Shown: one piece after another, positions 15,103 through 23,174 of the stretch | How the letters are laid out: each line of letters starts with the position of its first letter | Numbering within the stretch: the stretch's first letter is position 1 | Notes under the pieces: generated by a model | What the model was told of the DNA's origin: nothing | Seen by the model: only the letters and a program-made list of their open reading frames with translations | Database searches by the model: none | Source of the DNA: an uncultured Bacilli bacterium | GTDB taxonomy: Bacteria > Bacillota_I > Bacilli_A > RF39 > UBA660 | Assembly: GCA_944363995.1 (NCBI GenBank) | Contig: CALVVV010000003.1 | Coordinates: forward strand, 1-31,161 | DNA length: 31,161 bases | Reading direction: 5' to 3' | Position numbers and translations under genes: made by a program

Positions 15103-15946
15103 CGGAATATTATTAATTGATAAAAAACCAAATATGACTAGTCGTGATGTTGTTAATGAAGTTTCTAAAGTACTAAAAACTAAAAAAATTGGTCATACTG
15201 GTACATTAGACCCATTAGCTACAGGAGTTTTAATTCTTACTATTGGTAAGGCTACTAAATTAAGTGAAATAATAACTAGTGAAGAAAAAGTTTATCAAGC
15301 CGAAGTTGTTTTAGGTATAAAAACAGATACTTTAGATATAACTGGTAGTATTTTAGAAGAATATAGTACAAATTATAAAAAAGAAGAAATTGTTAAAGTA
15401 TTAAATTCTTTTATTGGATCATATAATCAAGAAGTACCTATTTATTCTGCTGTTAAAATAAATGGTAAAAAATTATATGAATATGCTAGAAATAATGAAG
15501 AAGTTACTTTACCTAAAAGAATGGTGACTATTAAAGAAATCAAATTAGATGAATTAAATTATGTTGATAACAAAACAGTATTTAAATTTACTTGTAAAGT
15601 AAGTAAGGGTACTTATATCAGAAGTTTAATTAATGATATTGCAACTAAATTAAATACTATTGGAACAATGAAAAATTTAACAAGAATTGAACAAGGTAAT
15701 TTTAACATTAAAAATTCTTATACTTTAGAAGATATTAAAAATAATAACTATAAAATAATACCAATTAAAGAAGCTTTAAAAGATTATTTTACTGTAAAAG
15801 TAGATGATAAATTAAAATTTAAAGTTATGAATGGTCAAATATTAGATAATATTTATAATCAAGAATATGTATTATTTATAGATGATGATGTAATTGGATT
15901 ATATAAAAAAGAAGGAAATAAACTAAAACCTTATAAAATGTTTTAG
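15095..15946 (+). CDS. truB: tRNA pseudouridine-55 synthase
   Basis: Converts U55 to pseudouridine in the T-loop of tRNAs. The protein has GILLIDKKPNMTSRDVV at the start, HTGTLDPLATGVL with the catalytic Asp39, YSAVKINGKKLYEYAR, and GTYIRSLINDI. The start is taken as ATG 15095 since the family begins a few residues before the LIDKP motif; ATG 15086 would add MVA. Neither has a good ribosome binding site, so translation is probably coupled to the upstream peptidase. Length (283) is typical. The Bacillus neighbour ribF is missing. A weak hairpin, AAAATT/AATTTT, follows at 15949-15964. Confidence 0.95.
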   Translation: MIDGILLIDKKPNMTSRDVVNEVSKVLKTKKIGHTGTLDPLATGVLILTIGKATKLSEIITSEEKVYQAEVVLGIKTDTLDITGSILEEYSTNYKKEEIVKVLNSFIGSYNQEVPIYSAVKINGKKLYEYARNNEEVTLPKRMVTIKEIKLDELNYVDNKTVFKFTCKVSKGTYIRSLINDIATKLNTIGTMKNLTRIEQGNFNIKNSYTLEDIKNNNYKIIPIKEALKDYFTVKVDDKLKFKVMNGQILDNIYNQEYVLFIDDDVIGLYKKEGNKLKPYKMF

Positions 15947-15972
15947 TAAAATTATAGAATTTTCATCATAAA

Positions 15973-16001
15973 TTGACAAAATAAGTTATTTGTGTTACCA
16001 T
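15973..16001 (+). promoter_or_regulatory. Promoter of 16032 gene, twin of the one at 11151
   Basis: TTGACA (15973-15978), 17 bp, extended TGtTACCAT (-10 at 15996-16001). It holds ACAAA-N8-TTTGT (15976-15993) in the same register as the J-like promoter. Confidence 0.75.
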
Positions 16002-16031
16002 ATAACTCAATTTTAAGGGGGGAATTTTATA

Positions 16032-16685
16032 ATGAAAAATATGGAAAAAGCTACTCATCTTTTGATTATGAATGGATATGATGAAGAAATAGCTAAACAG
16101 TTGCCTAAATTATTTATTTCTGATTATTTTGAAAAAGGATTAGAAAGAATTAGTGAATCATTCGATTTATTTATTGATTTAGTTCAAGGAGGAAGTAAAA
16201 CTCCAAATCAAAATAACAAAGTAAAATTTGCTTTAATAAAAAAAATGAGTGGAGATGATATGTATTCAAAATTTGCTGATGAATTATTTTATAATTTCCA
16301 GTCTAATTTGAAAGAGGAATTTTTTAATAAAATTAAAAGAAGACCATTGAAAAATATATTAGAAAATAATGGCGCTTTTTCTAATGATGATGGGTATCTT
16401 CATTACTTTGTACCTATTGTTGAGAAACCTCAAGAATATCAAGATTTATGTGCAGTTATATTGTGCATAGAGAGTGTCGAAACAGTTTATATTAAAATTA
16501 AAGATTTATATGAATTGCTAAAATATAAAGGTTTTGATGAAAAAACAATAACGCTTATTTTAGGTGAATATGGAAATGGTTTAAGATATCCAAGAACTGT
16601 TCCAGATGAAGGGATATATATAAATTATGATGCTATTATGAATTTAGGTAATTTTAAAAATGTTACTACTCATAAATTGAAGTAA
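16032..16685 (+). CDS. Orphan soluble protein sharing the J-like promoter
   Basis: I do not recognise this 217-residue protein. The N-terminal 60 residues look helical (MEKATHLLIMNGYDEEIAKQ resembles a small helix-turn-helix or UBA-like bundle, but no family can be named), the middle is basic (KIKRRPLKNIL), and the region 120-155 alternates like beta strands (YLHYFVPIVEK, LCAVILCIESVETVYI). There is no signal peptide or membrane helix. A GGGGGG ribosome binding site lies before the ATG. It sits alone between truB and rpsO. The shared promoter suggests co-regulation with the 11211 gene. Confidence 0.7.
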   Translation: MKNMEKATHLLIMNGYDEEIAKQLPKLFISDYFEKGLERISESFDLFIDLVQGGSKTPNQNNKVKFALIKKMSGDDMYSKFADELFYNFQSNLKEEFFNKIKRRPLKNILENNGAFSNDDGYLHYFVPIVEKPQEYQDLCAVILCIESVETVYIKIKDLYELLKYKGFDEKTITLILGEYGNGLRYPRTVPDEGIYINYDAIMNLGNFKNVTTHKLK

Positions 16686-16709
16686 TTTATCAAATATGTA
16701 ATTTAAGTA

Positions 16710-16738
16710 TTTACTTTTTAATAAAAATATTGTATTAT
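16710..16738 (+). promoter_or_regulatory. Promoter of rpsO
   Basis: TTTACT (16710-16715), 17 bp, TATTAT (16733-16738), followed by a leader of about 75 nt, the longest of the window. That leader could hold the S15 autoregulation site, but I cannot define a structure. Confidence 0.5.
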
Positions 16739-16822
16739 TAAATAGTACTTATTTCTAGGAATTGATTCTTCTCCAGATTATTTCGTGGATATAAGCAAAT
16801 ATATAAAGAAAGGAGAAATAAA

Positions 16823-17092
16823 ATGGCTTTATCAAAAGAAAAAAAAGCTAATTTAGTTAAAAAATTTGGCAAAGATGCTAATGATACAGGTAGCATTGAA
16901 GTTCAAATTGCTATTTTAACTGACGAAATAAATACTTTGACAGAACATTTAAAAGAACATGATCATGATTTCCATTCAAGACGTGGTTTACTAAAAAAAG
17001 TTGGTCATCGAAGAAGTTTGTTAAATTATTTGTTAAAACATGATGTTACGAGATATCGTAAAATAATTAAAGAATTAAATTTAAGAAAATAG
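16823..17092 (+). CDS. rpsO: 30S ribosomal protein S15
   Basis: The 89-residue protein has the full S15 pattern: DTGSIEVQIAILTDEINTLTEHLKEHDHDFHSRRGLLKKVGHRRSLLNYL. S15 binds the central domain of 16S rRNA and begins platform assembly; in several bacteria it represses its own mRNA. AAAGGAGAAATAAA precedes the ATG. The next gene is pnp, the almost universal partner in bacteria. Confidence 0.98.
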   Translation: MALSKEKKANLVKKFGKDANDTGSIEVQIAILTDEINTLTEHLKEHDHDFHSRRGLLKKVGHRRSLLNYLLKHDVTRYRKIIKELNLRK

Positions 17093-17093
17093 T

Positions 17094-17116
17094 AGGCACT
17101 TTTTTAGGTGTCTTTT
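17094..17116 (+). terminator. rpsO-pnp intergenic hairpin
   Basis: AGGCAC (17094-17099) pairs with GTGTCT (17108-17113, one G-T), then TTTA. It is a weak terminator or an RNA processing site, as is known between rpsO and pnp in E. coli. It also covers the spurious GTG at 17108. Confidence 0.45.
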
Positions 17117-17131
17117 ATTATAGGAGGATTT

Positions 17132-19255
17132 ATGAAAAAGATATATGAATTAAATTTTAGAGGAAGAAAAATAATTGTTGAAAATGGTGAATTAGCTAAA
17201 CAGTCTCATGGTTCAATTTTAGTAAGATATGGAGATACTGTTATTTTGTCTACTATTGTAATGTCAAAAAATGTAAATCTTTTAGCTGACTTTTTTCCCC
17301 TAACTGTTTTATATAATGAAAAATTATACTCAGTTGGTAAAATACCAGGAGGATTTATAAAAAGAGAAGGACGACCTACAGAAAATGCCACTTTAGCTGC
17401 TCGTATGATTGATCGACCTATGCGCCCATTATTTCCTGAAGACTTTAAAAATGAAGTTCAAATAGTAAATACAGTTTTATCAGTTGACCAAGATAACAGT
17501 CCAGAAATAACCGCATTATTTGGATCATCTTTGGCTACATGTATTAGCCAAGTACCATTTAATGGCCCAGTGGCAGGTGTTAAGGTAGGAAGAATAAATG
17601 GCAAATTCATTATTAATCCTACTGTTGAAGAAACAGAAAAATCAGATATAGATTTGACTGTATCAGGTACTAAAGATGCAATTAATATGGTTGAAGCAGG
17701 GGCTAAAGAAGTTAGTGAAGAAGATATGTTAGAAGCCTTGATGTTTGGTCACGAAGCAATTAAAGAATTAATTGAATTTCAAGAAAAAATAATTGAAGAA
17801 ATTGGTGGAGAAAAATATGATTATCCGAAATTAGAAATTCCTGAAGAATTAACTAAAGAGGTAACCAATTTAATTAAAGATGATATTGATAAAGCTTTAA
17901 GAATTAAAGAAAAATTAGAAAAATATACAAAATTAGATGAAATAAAAGAAAATTTATTAAATAAATATACTGATGAATCATTAAAAGAAGATGAATTAAA
18001 AGAATTATTAACTAAAGTTGCTAATATATTTGAAAGTGTTAAATATGAAGTATTTAGAAATATTGTTGTTAAAGAAAAAATAAGAGCTGATGGTCGTAAA
18101 ATGACGGAAATAAGACCATTATCAACGGCAATTGATATTTTACCTCGAACACATGGTTCAGCTTTGTTTACTAGGGGAGAAACTCAAAGTTTATCTGTTA
18201 CAACATTAGGCGCTTTAGGTGAACATCAAATATTAGATGGTCTAGGAATTGAAGATTCAAAAAGATTTATTTTGCATTATAATTTCCCACAATTTTCTGT
18301 AGGAGAAACAGGAAGATATGGTGCACCTGGTAGAAGAGAAATTGGTCATGGTGCTTTAGGTGAAAGAGCATTATTACAAGTAATTCCATCTGAAGAAGAA
18401 TTTCCTTATACAATAAGAGTTGTATCTGAAATATTAGAATCTAATGGTAGTAGTAGCCAAGCTAGTATATGTGCAGGATGTATGAGTTTAATGGCTGCTG
18501 GTGTTCCTATTAAAGCACCAGTTGCTGGAATCGCAATGGGGCTAATTACTAGTGGCAATGATTATACTATTTTAACTGATATTCAAGGATTAGAAGATCA
18601 CTTAGGTGATATGGATTTTAAAGTAGCTGGTACGAAAAACGGTATTTGTGCATTACAAATGGATATTAAAATTAAAGGTATAACTAAACAAATTTTAAAA
18701 GAAGCTTTGGCGCAAGCTCATAAAGCAAGATTAGAAATATTAAAAGTTATAACTAAACAAATTAAAGAACCTCGTAAAGAAGTCAGTAAATATGCTCCTA
18801 AAATGCTAACTTTTACAATTGATCCAAACAAAATAAAAGATGTTATTGGTAAAGGTGGCGAAATGATTACTAAAATAATTTTAGAGGCTAGTAATGTAAA
18901 TGCAGTTACTGATATAAATGCAGTTAAAGTTGACTTAGAAGATGATGGCCGAGTAATTATCTATCACAGTGACAAAGATATTATAGAAAAAACAGCAAAT
19001 ATGATAAAAGATGTTGTTAAAGAAGTAGAAACTGGAAAAATTTATACAGGCAAAGTCGTTAAAGTTGAAGATTTCGGTTGTTTTGTTGAATTGTGGCCTG
19101 GAATGGAAGGTTTAGTGCATGTCTCTCACTTGGCTAAAGAAAGAATTGAAAAACCAAGTGATATAGTTAAAGTTGGCGATGAAATTATTGTAAAATCACT
19201 GGGCTATGATAAAAAAGGACGACTAAATTTATCTCGTAAAGAAGCACTAAAATAA
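17132..19255 (+). CDS. pnp: Polyribonucleotide nucleotidyltransferase (PNPase)
   Basis: Phosphorolytic 3'-5' exoribonuclease and core RNA-decay enzyme. The 707-residue protein shows the two RNase PH domains (the first with FFPLTVLYNEKLYSVGKIPGG, the second with RTHGSALFTRGETQSL and SDGS-like ILESNGSSSQAS), the linking helical domain at about 240-310, a KH domain (VIGKGGEMI) and a C-terminal S1 domain (GKVVKVEDFGCFVEL to GRLNLSRKEAL). The start is ATG 17132 after TAGGAGGATTT; a GTG at 17108 would place the ribosome binding site inside the gene. In the linker, charged repeats are dense (KEKLEKYTKLDEIKENL). Confidence 0.97.
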   Translation: MKKIYELNFRGRKIIVENGELAKQSHGSILVRYGDTVILSTIVMSKNVNLLADFFPLTVLYNEKLYSVGKIPGGFIKREGRPTENATLAARMIDRPMRPLFPEDFKNEVQIVNTVLSVDQDNSPEITALFGSSLATCISQVPFNGPVAGVKVGRINGKFIINPTVEETEKSDIDLTVSGTKDAINMVEAGAKEVSEEDMLEALMFGHEAIKELIEFQEKIIEEIGGEKYDYPKLEIPEELTKEVTNLIKDDIDKALRIKEKLEKYTKLDEIKENLLNKYTDESLKEDELKELLTKVANIFESVKYEVFRNIVVKEKIRADGRKMTEIRPLSTAIDILPRTHGSALFTRGETQSLSVTTLGALGEHQILDGLGIEDSKRFILHYNFPQFSVGETGRYGAPGRREIGHGALGERALLQVIPSEEEFPYTIRVVSEILESNGSSSQASICAGCMSLMAAGVPIKAPVAGIAMGLITSGNDYTILTDIQGLEDHLGDMDFKVAGTKNGICALQMDIKIKGITKQILKEALAQAHKARLEILKVITKQIKEPRKEVSKYAPKMLTFTIDPNKIKDVIGKGGEMITKIILEASNVNAVTDINAVKVDLEDDGRVIIYHSDKDIIEKTANMIKDVVKEVETGKIYTGKVVKVEDFGCFVELWPGMEGLVHVSHLAKERIEKPSDIVKVGDEIIVKSLGYDKKGRLNLSRKEALK

Positions 19256-19258
19256 TTT

Positions 19259-20119
19259 ATGATAAAATATACTAACTATAATGATAAAATAAGGAAGTTA
19301 TTAAAACGAATTTATGAAGAAAAAGAAGAAGAAAAACTTACTAATTGCATTAAATTCATCGAAAATTTGAAATATGATAACACCGATTTATATAATATAA
19401 TAGTAGGCTTATTGTTTGTTGACTCTTATCAATTTTTGCTATTAAAAAAACAACTAAATTTAATTTCTTTTGAAGAAGAGGATAAAATAGAAATTTATAA
19501 AAAAATAAATGATTTAGATGATTTAAACTTTGTAATTACCGAAGATTCTTCTCTTTTTTTTCAAATTATTAATAGTTCTATTTTACTTGATAAATTAAAT
19601 TTTACTAATCGAATTCATATGTTGACTTTACTTCCTGATGAATACTTAGTAAAATTTAATCCTTTTTATTTATTGGAAAAATATGAATTATTTAAAATGC
19701 CTAATATAAATGATCTTGTAAATAAATATGCTGAATTTTTAAAAACTTCCGATGCTAGAAAAAAAAATATTATTGCTGAAATTTTTATGATAATAATTTT
19801 GGCTCATGAATTTAATTTTGAAGGATTTAATGAATTTATGTCCGAAATAATTGATATTTATTACACCTATAAAAAAAACTTACAATATACTAATCCAGGG
19901 TCAACAGTTGGGTTAGATGATGATATATTGGAAATAATTGAAAAATTTTCATGGACTGATATTATTAATATAATATTTCAAAACAAAAGTTTTTTAAATA
20001 TTATAATTTCTGAATTTTTAAAATTAAAGACAAACGGTAAAATAAAAATAGAAAATATAAATAAATGTTTTGAAATGTCTATTGTAAAAAAAGTAAAGAT
20101 AAAATTAAAAGAAGTATAA
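19259..20119 (+). CDS. Orphan helical protein downstream of pnp
   Basis: I do not recognise this 286-residue protein. It is rich in Asn, Ile, Leu and Lys and appears all-helical, with hydrophobic segments (IIVGLLFVDSYQFLLL; IIAEIFMIIILAHEF) that look like buried helices more than membrane spans. There is no signal peptide. It starts 3 bp after the pnp stop without a ribosome binding site, so it probably depends on pnp translation. It ends directly against the stop codon of the HIT gene on the other strand. Confidence 0.65.
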   Translation: MIKYTNYNDKIRKLLKRIYEEKEEEKLTNCIKFIENLKYDNTDLYNIIVGLLFVDSYQFLLLKKQLNLISFEEEDKIEIYKKINDLDDLNFVITEDSSLFFQIINSSILLDKLNFTNRIHMLTLLPDEYLVKFNPFYLLEKYELFKMPNINDLVNKYAEFLKTSDARKKNIIAEIFMIIILAHEFNFEGFNEFMSEIIDIYYTYKKNLQYTNPGSTVGLDDDILEIIEKFSWTDIINIIFQNKSFLNIIISEFLKLKTNGKIKIENINKCFEMSIVKKVKIKLKEV

Positions 20120-20144
20120 TTATTTTAATAATTGATATACTTCT
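20110..20144. terminator. Shared bidirectional hairpin over two abutting stops
   Basis: AGAAGTAT (20110-20117) pairs with ATACTTCT (20137-20144), with inner pairing of AATTAT and ATAATT. The two stop codons read TAATTA at 20117-20122, in the left arm. On the minus strand it is followed by TTTTAATTTT. Confidence 0.55.
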
Positions 20145-20479
20145 TCTAAAGATTTATCTTTTTTATTTATATAAAATGGTTTTAAATGAAGGTGAAAATG
20201 CTTGACTTCTTGAATTGATCCATTATTTTGTATTAGTGTTAAACCATCACAATTTAATGTATTTTCAATTTTTTGTTTCAATTTTTTTGCTATTTTAAAA
20301 ATATGATTTAATGTGTTTACATCAATATCATCTAAATCTTGAAAATGCTTTTTAGGTATGATTAATGTATGACCCATACTATCTGGATTAATATCTAAAA
20401 AAGCAATAGCAATATCATCTTCATATATTTTATAAGCATTTATTTCCCCTTTAATAATTTTACAAAAAATACAATTCAT
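20120..20479 (-). CDS. HIT family nucleotide hydrolase/transferase
   Basis: A 119-residue histidine-triad protein of the Hint/HinT branch. The triad HFHLHLKP is at 94-101 (His94, His96, His98), with GHTLIIPKKHF before it and the zinc-type CIFC at 3-6. It would hydrolyse AMP-N-linked or AMP-O-linked compounds. The protein is about 15-20 residues shorter than most Firmicute relatives, at the C-terminal end. GGAGGTT precedes the ATG. It is the only minus-strand protein gene outside the restriction locus and converges with the pnp operon. Confidence 0.92.
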   Translation of the reverse strand: MNCIFCKIIKGEINAYKIYEDDIAIAFLDINPDSMGHTLIIPKKHFQDLDDIDVNTLNHIFKIAKKLKQKIENTLNCDGLTLIQNNGSIQEVKHFHLHLKPFYINKKDKSLEEVYQLLK

Positions 20480-20497
20480 ATTTTAACCTCCAATACA

Positions 20498-20529
20498 ATT
20501 ATACTATAAAAACCTAGTAACTTACTAGG
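20498..20529 (-). promoter_or_regulatory. HIT promoter region with palindrome at -35
   Basis: On the minus strand TATAAT (20498-20503) is preceded by the palindrome CCTAGTAA-N-TTACTAGG (20513-20529), which covers the -35 position and is followed by TTTTTAT. It may be an operator, or a terminator for transcripts entering from the right. The HIT leader would be about 12 nt. Confidence 0.45.
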
Positions 20530-20536
20530 CTTTTGT

Positions 20537-20554
20537 GAATATCTGCGAATATTC
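20537..20554. repeat. Inverted repeat GAATAT-N6-ATATTC
   Basis: Perfect 6-bp arms in the divergent region between the HIT gene and the cysteine desulfurase gene. A TATAAT at 20608-20613 with TATACA 17 bp upstream could be the desulfurase promoter. Operator function is a guess. Confidence 0.3.
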
Positions 20555-20686
20555 TATTATATTTTGATATAAAAAAAATAATTTTATACAAAATTTTAAA
20601 ATTAGTGTATAATATTAATAGTTTTGTAGTACTTGTATTATATAAACTTATAATTTAACTGAATAAAATATAATGGAGGTAAAGAT

Positions 20687-21877
20687 ATGAATCGAGATGA
20701 TTTTTTATTATTAAAACAAAATATTGTTTATTTTGATAATAGTGCTACTTCATTAAAACCTAAAATTATAAGCGAGATTGTTAGTGATTATTATAACAAT
20801 TATAGTGTAAATGCCCATCGCGGTGATTATGATTTAAGTTTAAAGGTTGATTCTAAATATGAGGAGACAAGAAATTTAGTTAAAGATTTTATTAATGCTA
20901 AAAAAAGTAAAGAAGTTATATTTACCAGTGGTAGTACGGATAGTTTAAATAAAATAGTTTTTGGATTTTTTCAAGATTATTTAAAACCTGAAGATGAAGT
21001 TTTAATTACAAAAAGTGAACATGCTTCAAATGTTTTACCTTGGTTTGAATTAAAAGATAAAATAAATATCAAAATAAATTATATTCCTCTAAATAATTTA
21101 GAAGTTACATTAGATAATGTGAAGAATAGTATTACTGATAAAACTAAAGTGATTAGTATTGCTCATATAACAAATGTAGTTGGAGATATTAGACCTATTA
21201 AAGAAATAATTAGATATGCTCATAGTAAAAATATTTTAGTTGTAATAGATGGTGCTCAAAGTGTTGCCCATGGCAAAATTGATGTTCAAAATTTAGATAT
21301 TGACTTTTTGGTATTTTCGGCTCATAAAATGTTAGGTCCCACTGGCGTTGGTATTTTATATGGTAAAGAAGAATTATTAAATAATATGAAACCAATTATT
21401 TTTGGTGGGGGAATGAATGTTAGTTTTCAGTTTGATGGAACACGAGTTTATAGTGAATTACCAGCATTATTAGAAGCAGGAACACCTAATATAGCAGGAG
21501 TAATCGGTTTTGGTGCAGCTATTAATTATTTAAATAATATTGGAATGGATAATATAGCTAAATATGAAAAAGAGTTAAAAAAATATGCTATTGCAAAACT
21601 AAAAAAAGTTAAAGATATAATTATCTATAACGAAAATAGTGAATCAGGTATTATAACATTTAATATTAAAGATATTTTTGCGCAAGACCTGGCTATTTAT
21701 CTTAACAAATATAATATTTGTGTAAGGGCTGGCAATCATTGTGCGAAGATTTTAAAAGATGATTTAGGTATTAAAAATACTTGTCGAATTAGTTTATATT
21801 TTTATAATACCAAAGAGGAAATCGATTATTTAGTGAATGTTTTAAATAACAAAAATATTAAGGACGAAATTATCTAG
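20687..21877 (+). CDS. sufS: Cysteine desulfurase, SufS/CsdA type
   Basis: PLP enzyme that removes sulfur from cysteine as a protein-bound persulfide for Fe-S clusters and thiolated tRNA. The 396-residue protein has YFDNSATSLKP at the start, SEHASN, IDGAQSVAHGKIDV, the PLP lysine in FSAHKMLGPTGVGILYG (Lys214), and the persulfide Cys352 in VRAGNHCAK, in the short rigid loop typical of group II (SufS). GGAGGTAAAGAT precedes the ATG. No SufU, SufBCD or ThiI lies beside it; the partners must be elsewhere. The usual final motif RxSxYxYNT is RISLYFYNT. Confidence 0.92.
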   Translation: MNRDDFLLLKQNIVYFDNSATSLKPKIISEIVSDYYNNYSVNAHRGDYDLSLKVDSKYEETRNLVKDFINAKKSKEVIFTSGSTDSLNKIVFGFFQDYLKPEDEVLITKSEHASNVLPWFELKDKINIKINYIPLNNLEVTLDNVKNSITDKTKVISIAHITNVVGDIRPIKEIIRYAHSKNILVVIDGAQSVAHGKIDVQNLDIDFLVFSAHKMLGPTGVGILYGKEELLNNMKPIIFGGGMNVSFQFDGTRVYSELPALLEAGTPNIAGVIGFGAAINYLNNIGMDNIAKYEKELKKYAIAKLKKVKDIIIYNENSESGIITFNIKDIFAQDLAIYLNKYNICVRAGNHCAKILKDDLGIKNTCRISLYFYNTKEEIDYLVNVLNNKNIKDEII

Positions 21878-21895
21878 TAAATTTTGTCTTTTTTT
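21863..21895 (+). terminator. sufS terminator with stop codon in loop
   Basis: GACGAAAT pairs with ATTTTGTC (one G-T), the TAG stop at 21875-21877 lying between the arms, then seven T. Confidence 0.75.
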
Positions 21896-21903
21896 GTTAT
21901 AAT
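21895..21903 (+). promoter_or_regulatory. Extended -10 promoter of apbE
   Basis: TGTTATAAT directly behind the sufS terminator T-run, with no good -35. The predicted leader to ATG 21919 is about 9 nt. Confidence 0.5.
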
Positions 21904-21918
21904 TAAGTAGTGATGATT

Positions 21919-22830
21919 ATGAAGAAAGTATTATTGATTTTAATTTTATTATTAACAGGATGTGGTAAACAAGAATATAGTAAAAACTTATTTTATATGG
22001 ATACAATAATCAATGTAAAACTATATAACATAAGTGAAAATAAAGCTAATGAAACATTTGAAGAAATTGAAAATATATATAAAGAATATGAACAATTAAC
22101 TAATTTTTATGATGAAAATAGTGAGCTTTCTAAATTAAACAAAGATGTTAATTATGAAATATCTGATGAATTATTTGAATTGATTAAAATTGGCTATGAA
22201 TGGGATATTAAAACTAATGGGTTATTAAATATCAATATTGGTAATTTAACTAAAGTATGGCATGATTTTCGTGAAAATCCTGTTAGTTTACCAGATGTTT
22301 CGAATATTAAAATAGAACATTTAAAATTAGAAAACAACAAGATATTAAATGATAAGGTAAGCATTGATTTGGGAGCAATAACTAAAGGTTATGTCACGGA
22401 AAAAGTAGGTAAATATTTAGAAGATAATGGTATTAATTATTATTTAATTAATGCTGGAGGTAATGTTAAAGTTGGAAAAAGTAATAAAGGCTATTATAAT
22501 ATTGGAATTGCTAGCCCCATTAGTGATGAGACTTTTGAAATTGTGAAAGATGAAAATATTAGTGTAGTAACTAGTGGCGGATATGAAAGATTTTATGAAT
22601 ATGATGGTGTTAGGTATCATCATATTATCAATCCTAATACTAAATATCCTGCTGATTATATGAAAAGTGTAACTGTTATCGGTAAAGATAGTGGATTATG
22701 TGATATTTTATCGACAACTTTATTTTTAATGGATATTGATGATGGTAAAGAATTTATTAAAGATTATGATGTTAAAGTAATTTGGTTTACTAATGATGAT
22801 GAAATAATTAAAAGTGATAACTATGAATAG
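21919..22830 (+). CDS. apbE: FAD:protein FMN transferase (ApbE/FmnB)
   Basis: Attaches FMN covalently to Thr/Ser of secreted or membrane flavoproteins. The 303-residue protein is a lipoprotein: MKKVLLILILLLTGC with lipobox LTGC, Cys15. Family blocks follow in order: FYMDTIINVKLY, SIDLGAITKGYVTEKV, YLINAGGNVKVG, VTSGGYERFYEYDGVRYHHIINP and the metal-site segment LCDILSTTLFLMD. Length is somewhat below the usual 330. ATG 21919 is taken as start because the lipoprotein signal begins there; GTG and ATG codons upstream (21910, 21913) would add MMI. Its end overlaps the next gene by 8 bp. It resembles FmnB of the Listeria electron-transfer locus by neighbours. Confidence 0.93.
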   Translation: MKKVLLILILLLTGCGKQEYSKNLFYMDTIINVKLYNISENKANETFEEIENIYKEYEQLTNFYDENSELSKLNKDVNYEISDELFELIKIGYEWDIKTNGLLNINIGNLTKVWHDFRENPVSLPDVSNIKIEHLKLENNKILNDKVSIDLGAITKGYVTEKVGKYLEDNGINYYLINAGGNVKVGKSNKGYYNIGIASPISDETFEIVKDENISVVTSGGYERFYEYDGVRYHHIINPNTKYPADYMKSVTVIGKDSGLCDILSTTLFLMDIDDGKEFIKDYDVKVIWFTNDDEIIKSDNYE

Positions 22831-23173
22831 AAATGATATTAAATTAATTATAATTGTTTTAGTTATTACGATAATTTTATTTTCTTTATCATTATTTCAA
22901 AAAAAGGCAAGTATTGCTAATGTATATCATGAAAATGATTTAATATTAGAAATTGATTTAAGTATCAATAAAACCTATGAAGTAGATGGTGATAATGGAA
23001 AAGTAGTAATTGAAGTTTTAAATAATCAAATTAGAGTAATTGCCGAAAATAGTCCTTATCATTTATGTTCTAAACAAGGATTTATTAGTAATAGTGGCCA
23101 ATCAATTGTTTGTTTGCCTAACAAAATTATTATTGAATTACCCAATATAGAATTAGATACAGAGGTGAGCTAA
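22823..23173 (+). CDS. NusG domain II protein, EetA-like
   Basis: A 116-residue protein: one N-terminal membrane helix (IKLIIIVLVITIILFSLSLF) followed by a small beta domain of the NusG_II type (KTYEVDGDNGKVVIEVLNNQIRV, then SPYHLCSKQGFIS, then VCLPNKIIIELP). Such proteins sit next to Gx-family transporters in many Firmicutes, and Listeria EetA, required for extracellular electron transfer, is of this kind as I recall. The two Cys (in HLC and IVC) are the ones usual for the family. The start is ATG 22823, after AAAGTGAT and overlapping apbE by 8 bp. Exact biochemical role is unknown. Confidence 0.8.
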   Translation: MNRNDIKLIIIVLVITIILFSLSLFQKKASIANVYHENDLILEIDLSINKTYEVDGDNGKVVIEVLNNQIRVIAENSPYHLCSKQGFISNSGQSIVCLPNKIIIELPNIELDTEVS

Positions 23174-23174
23174 A

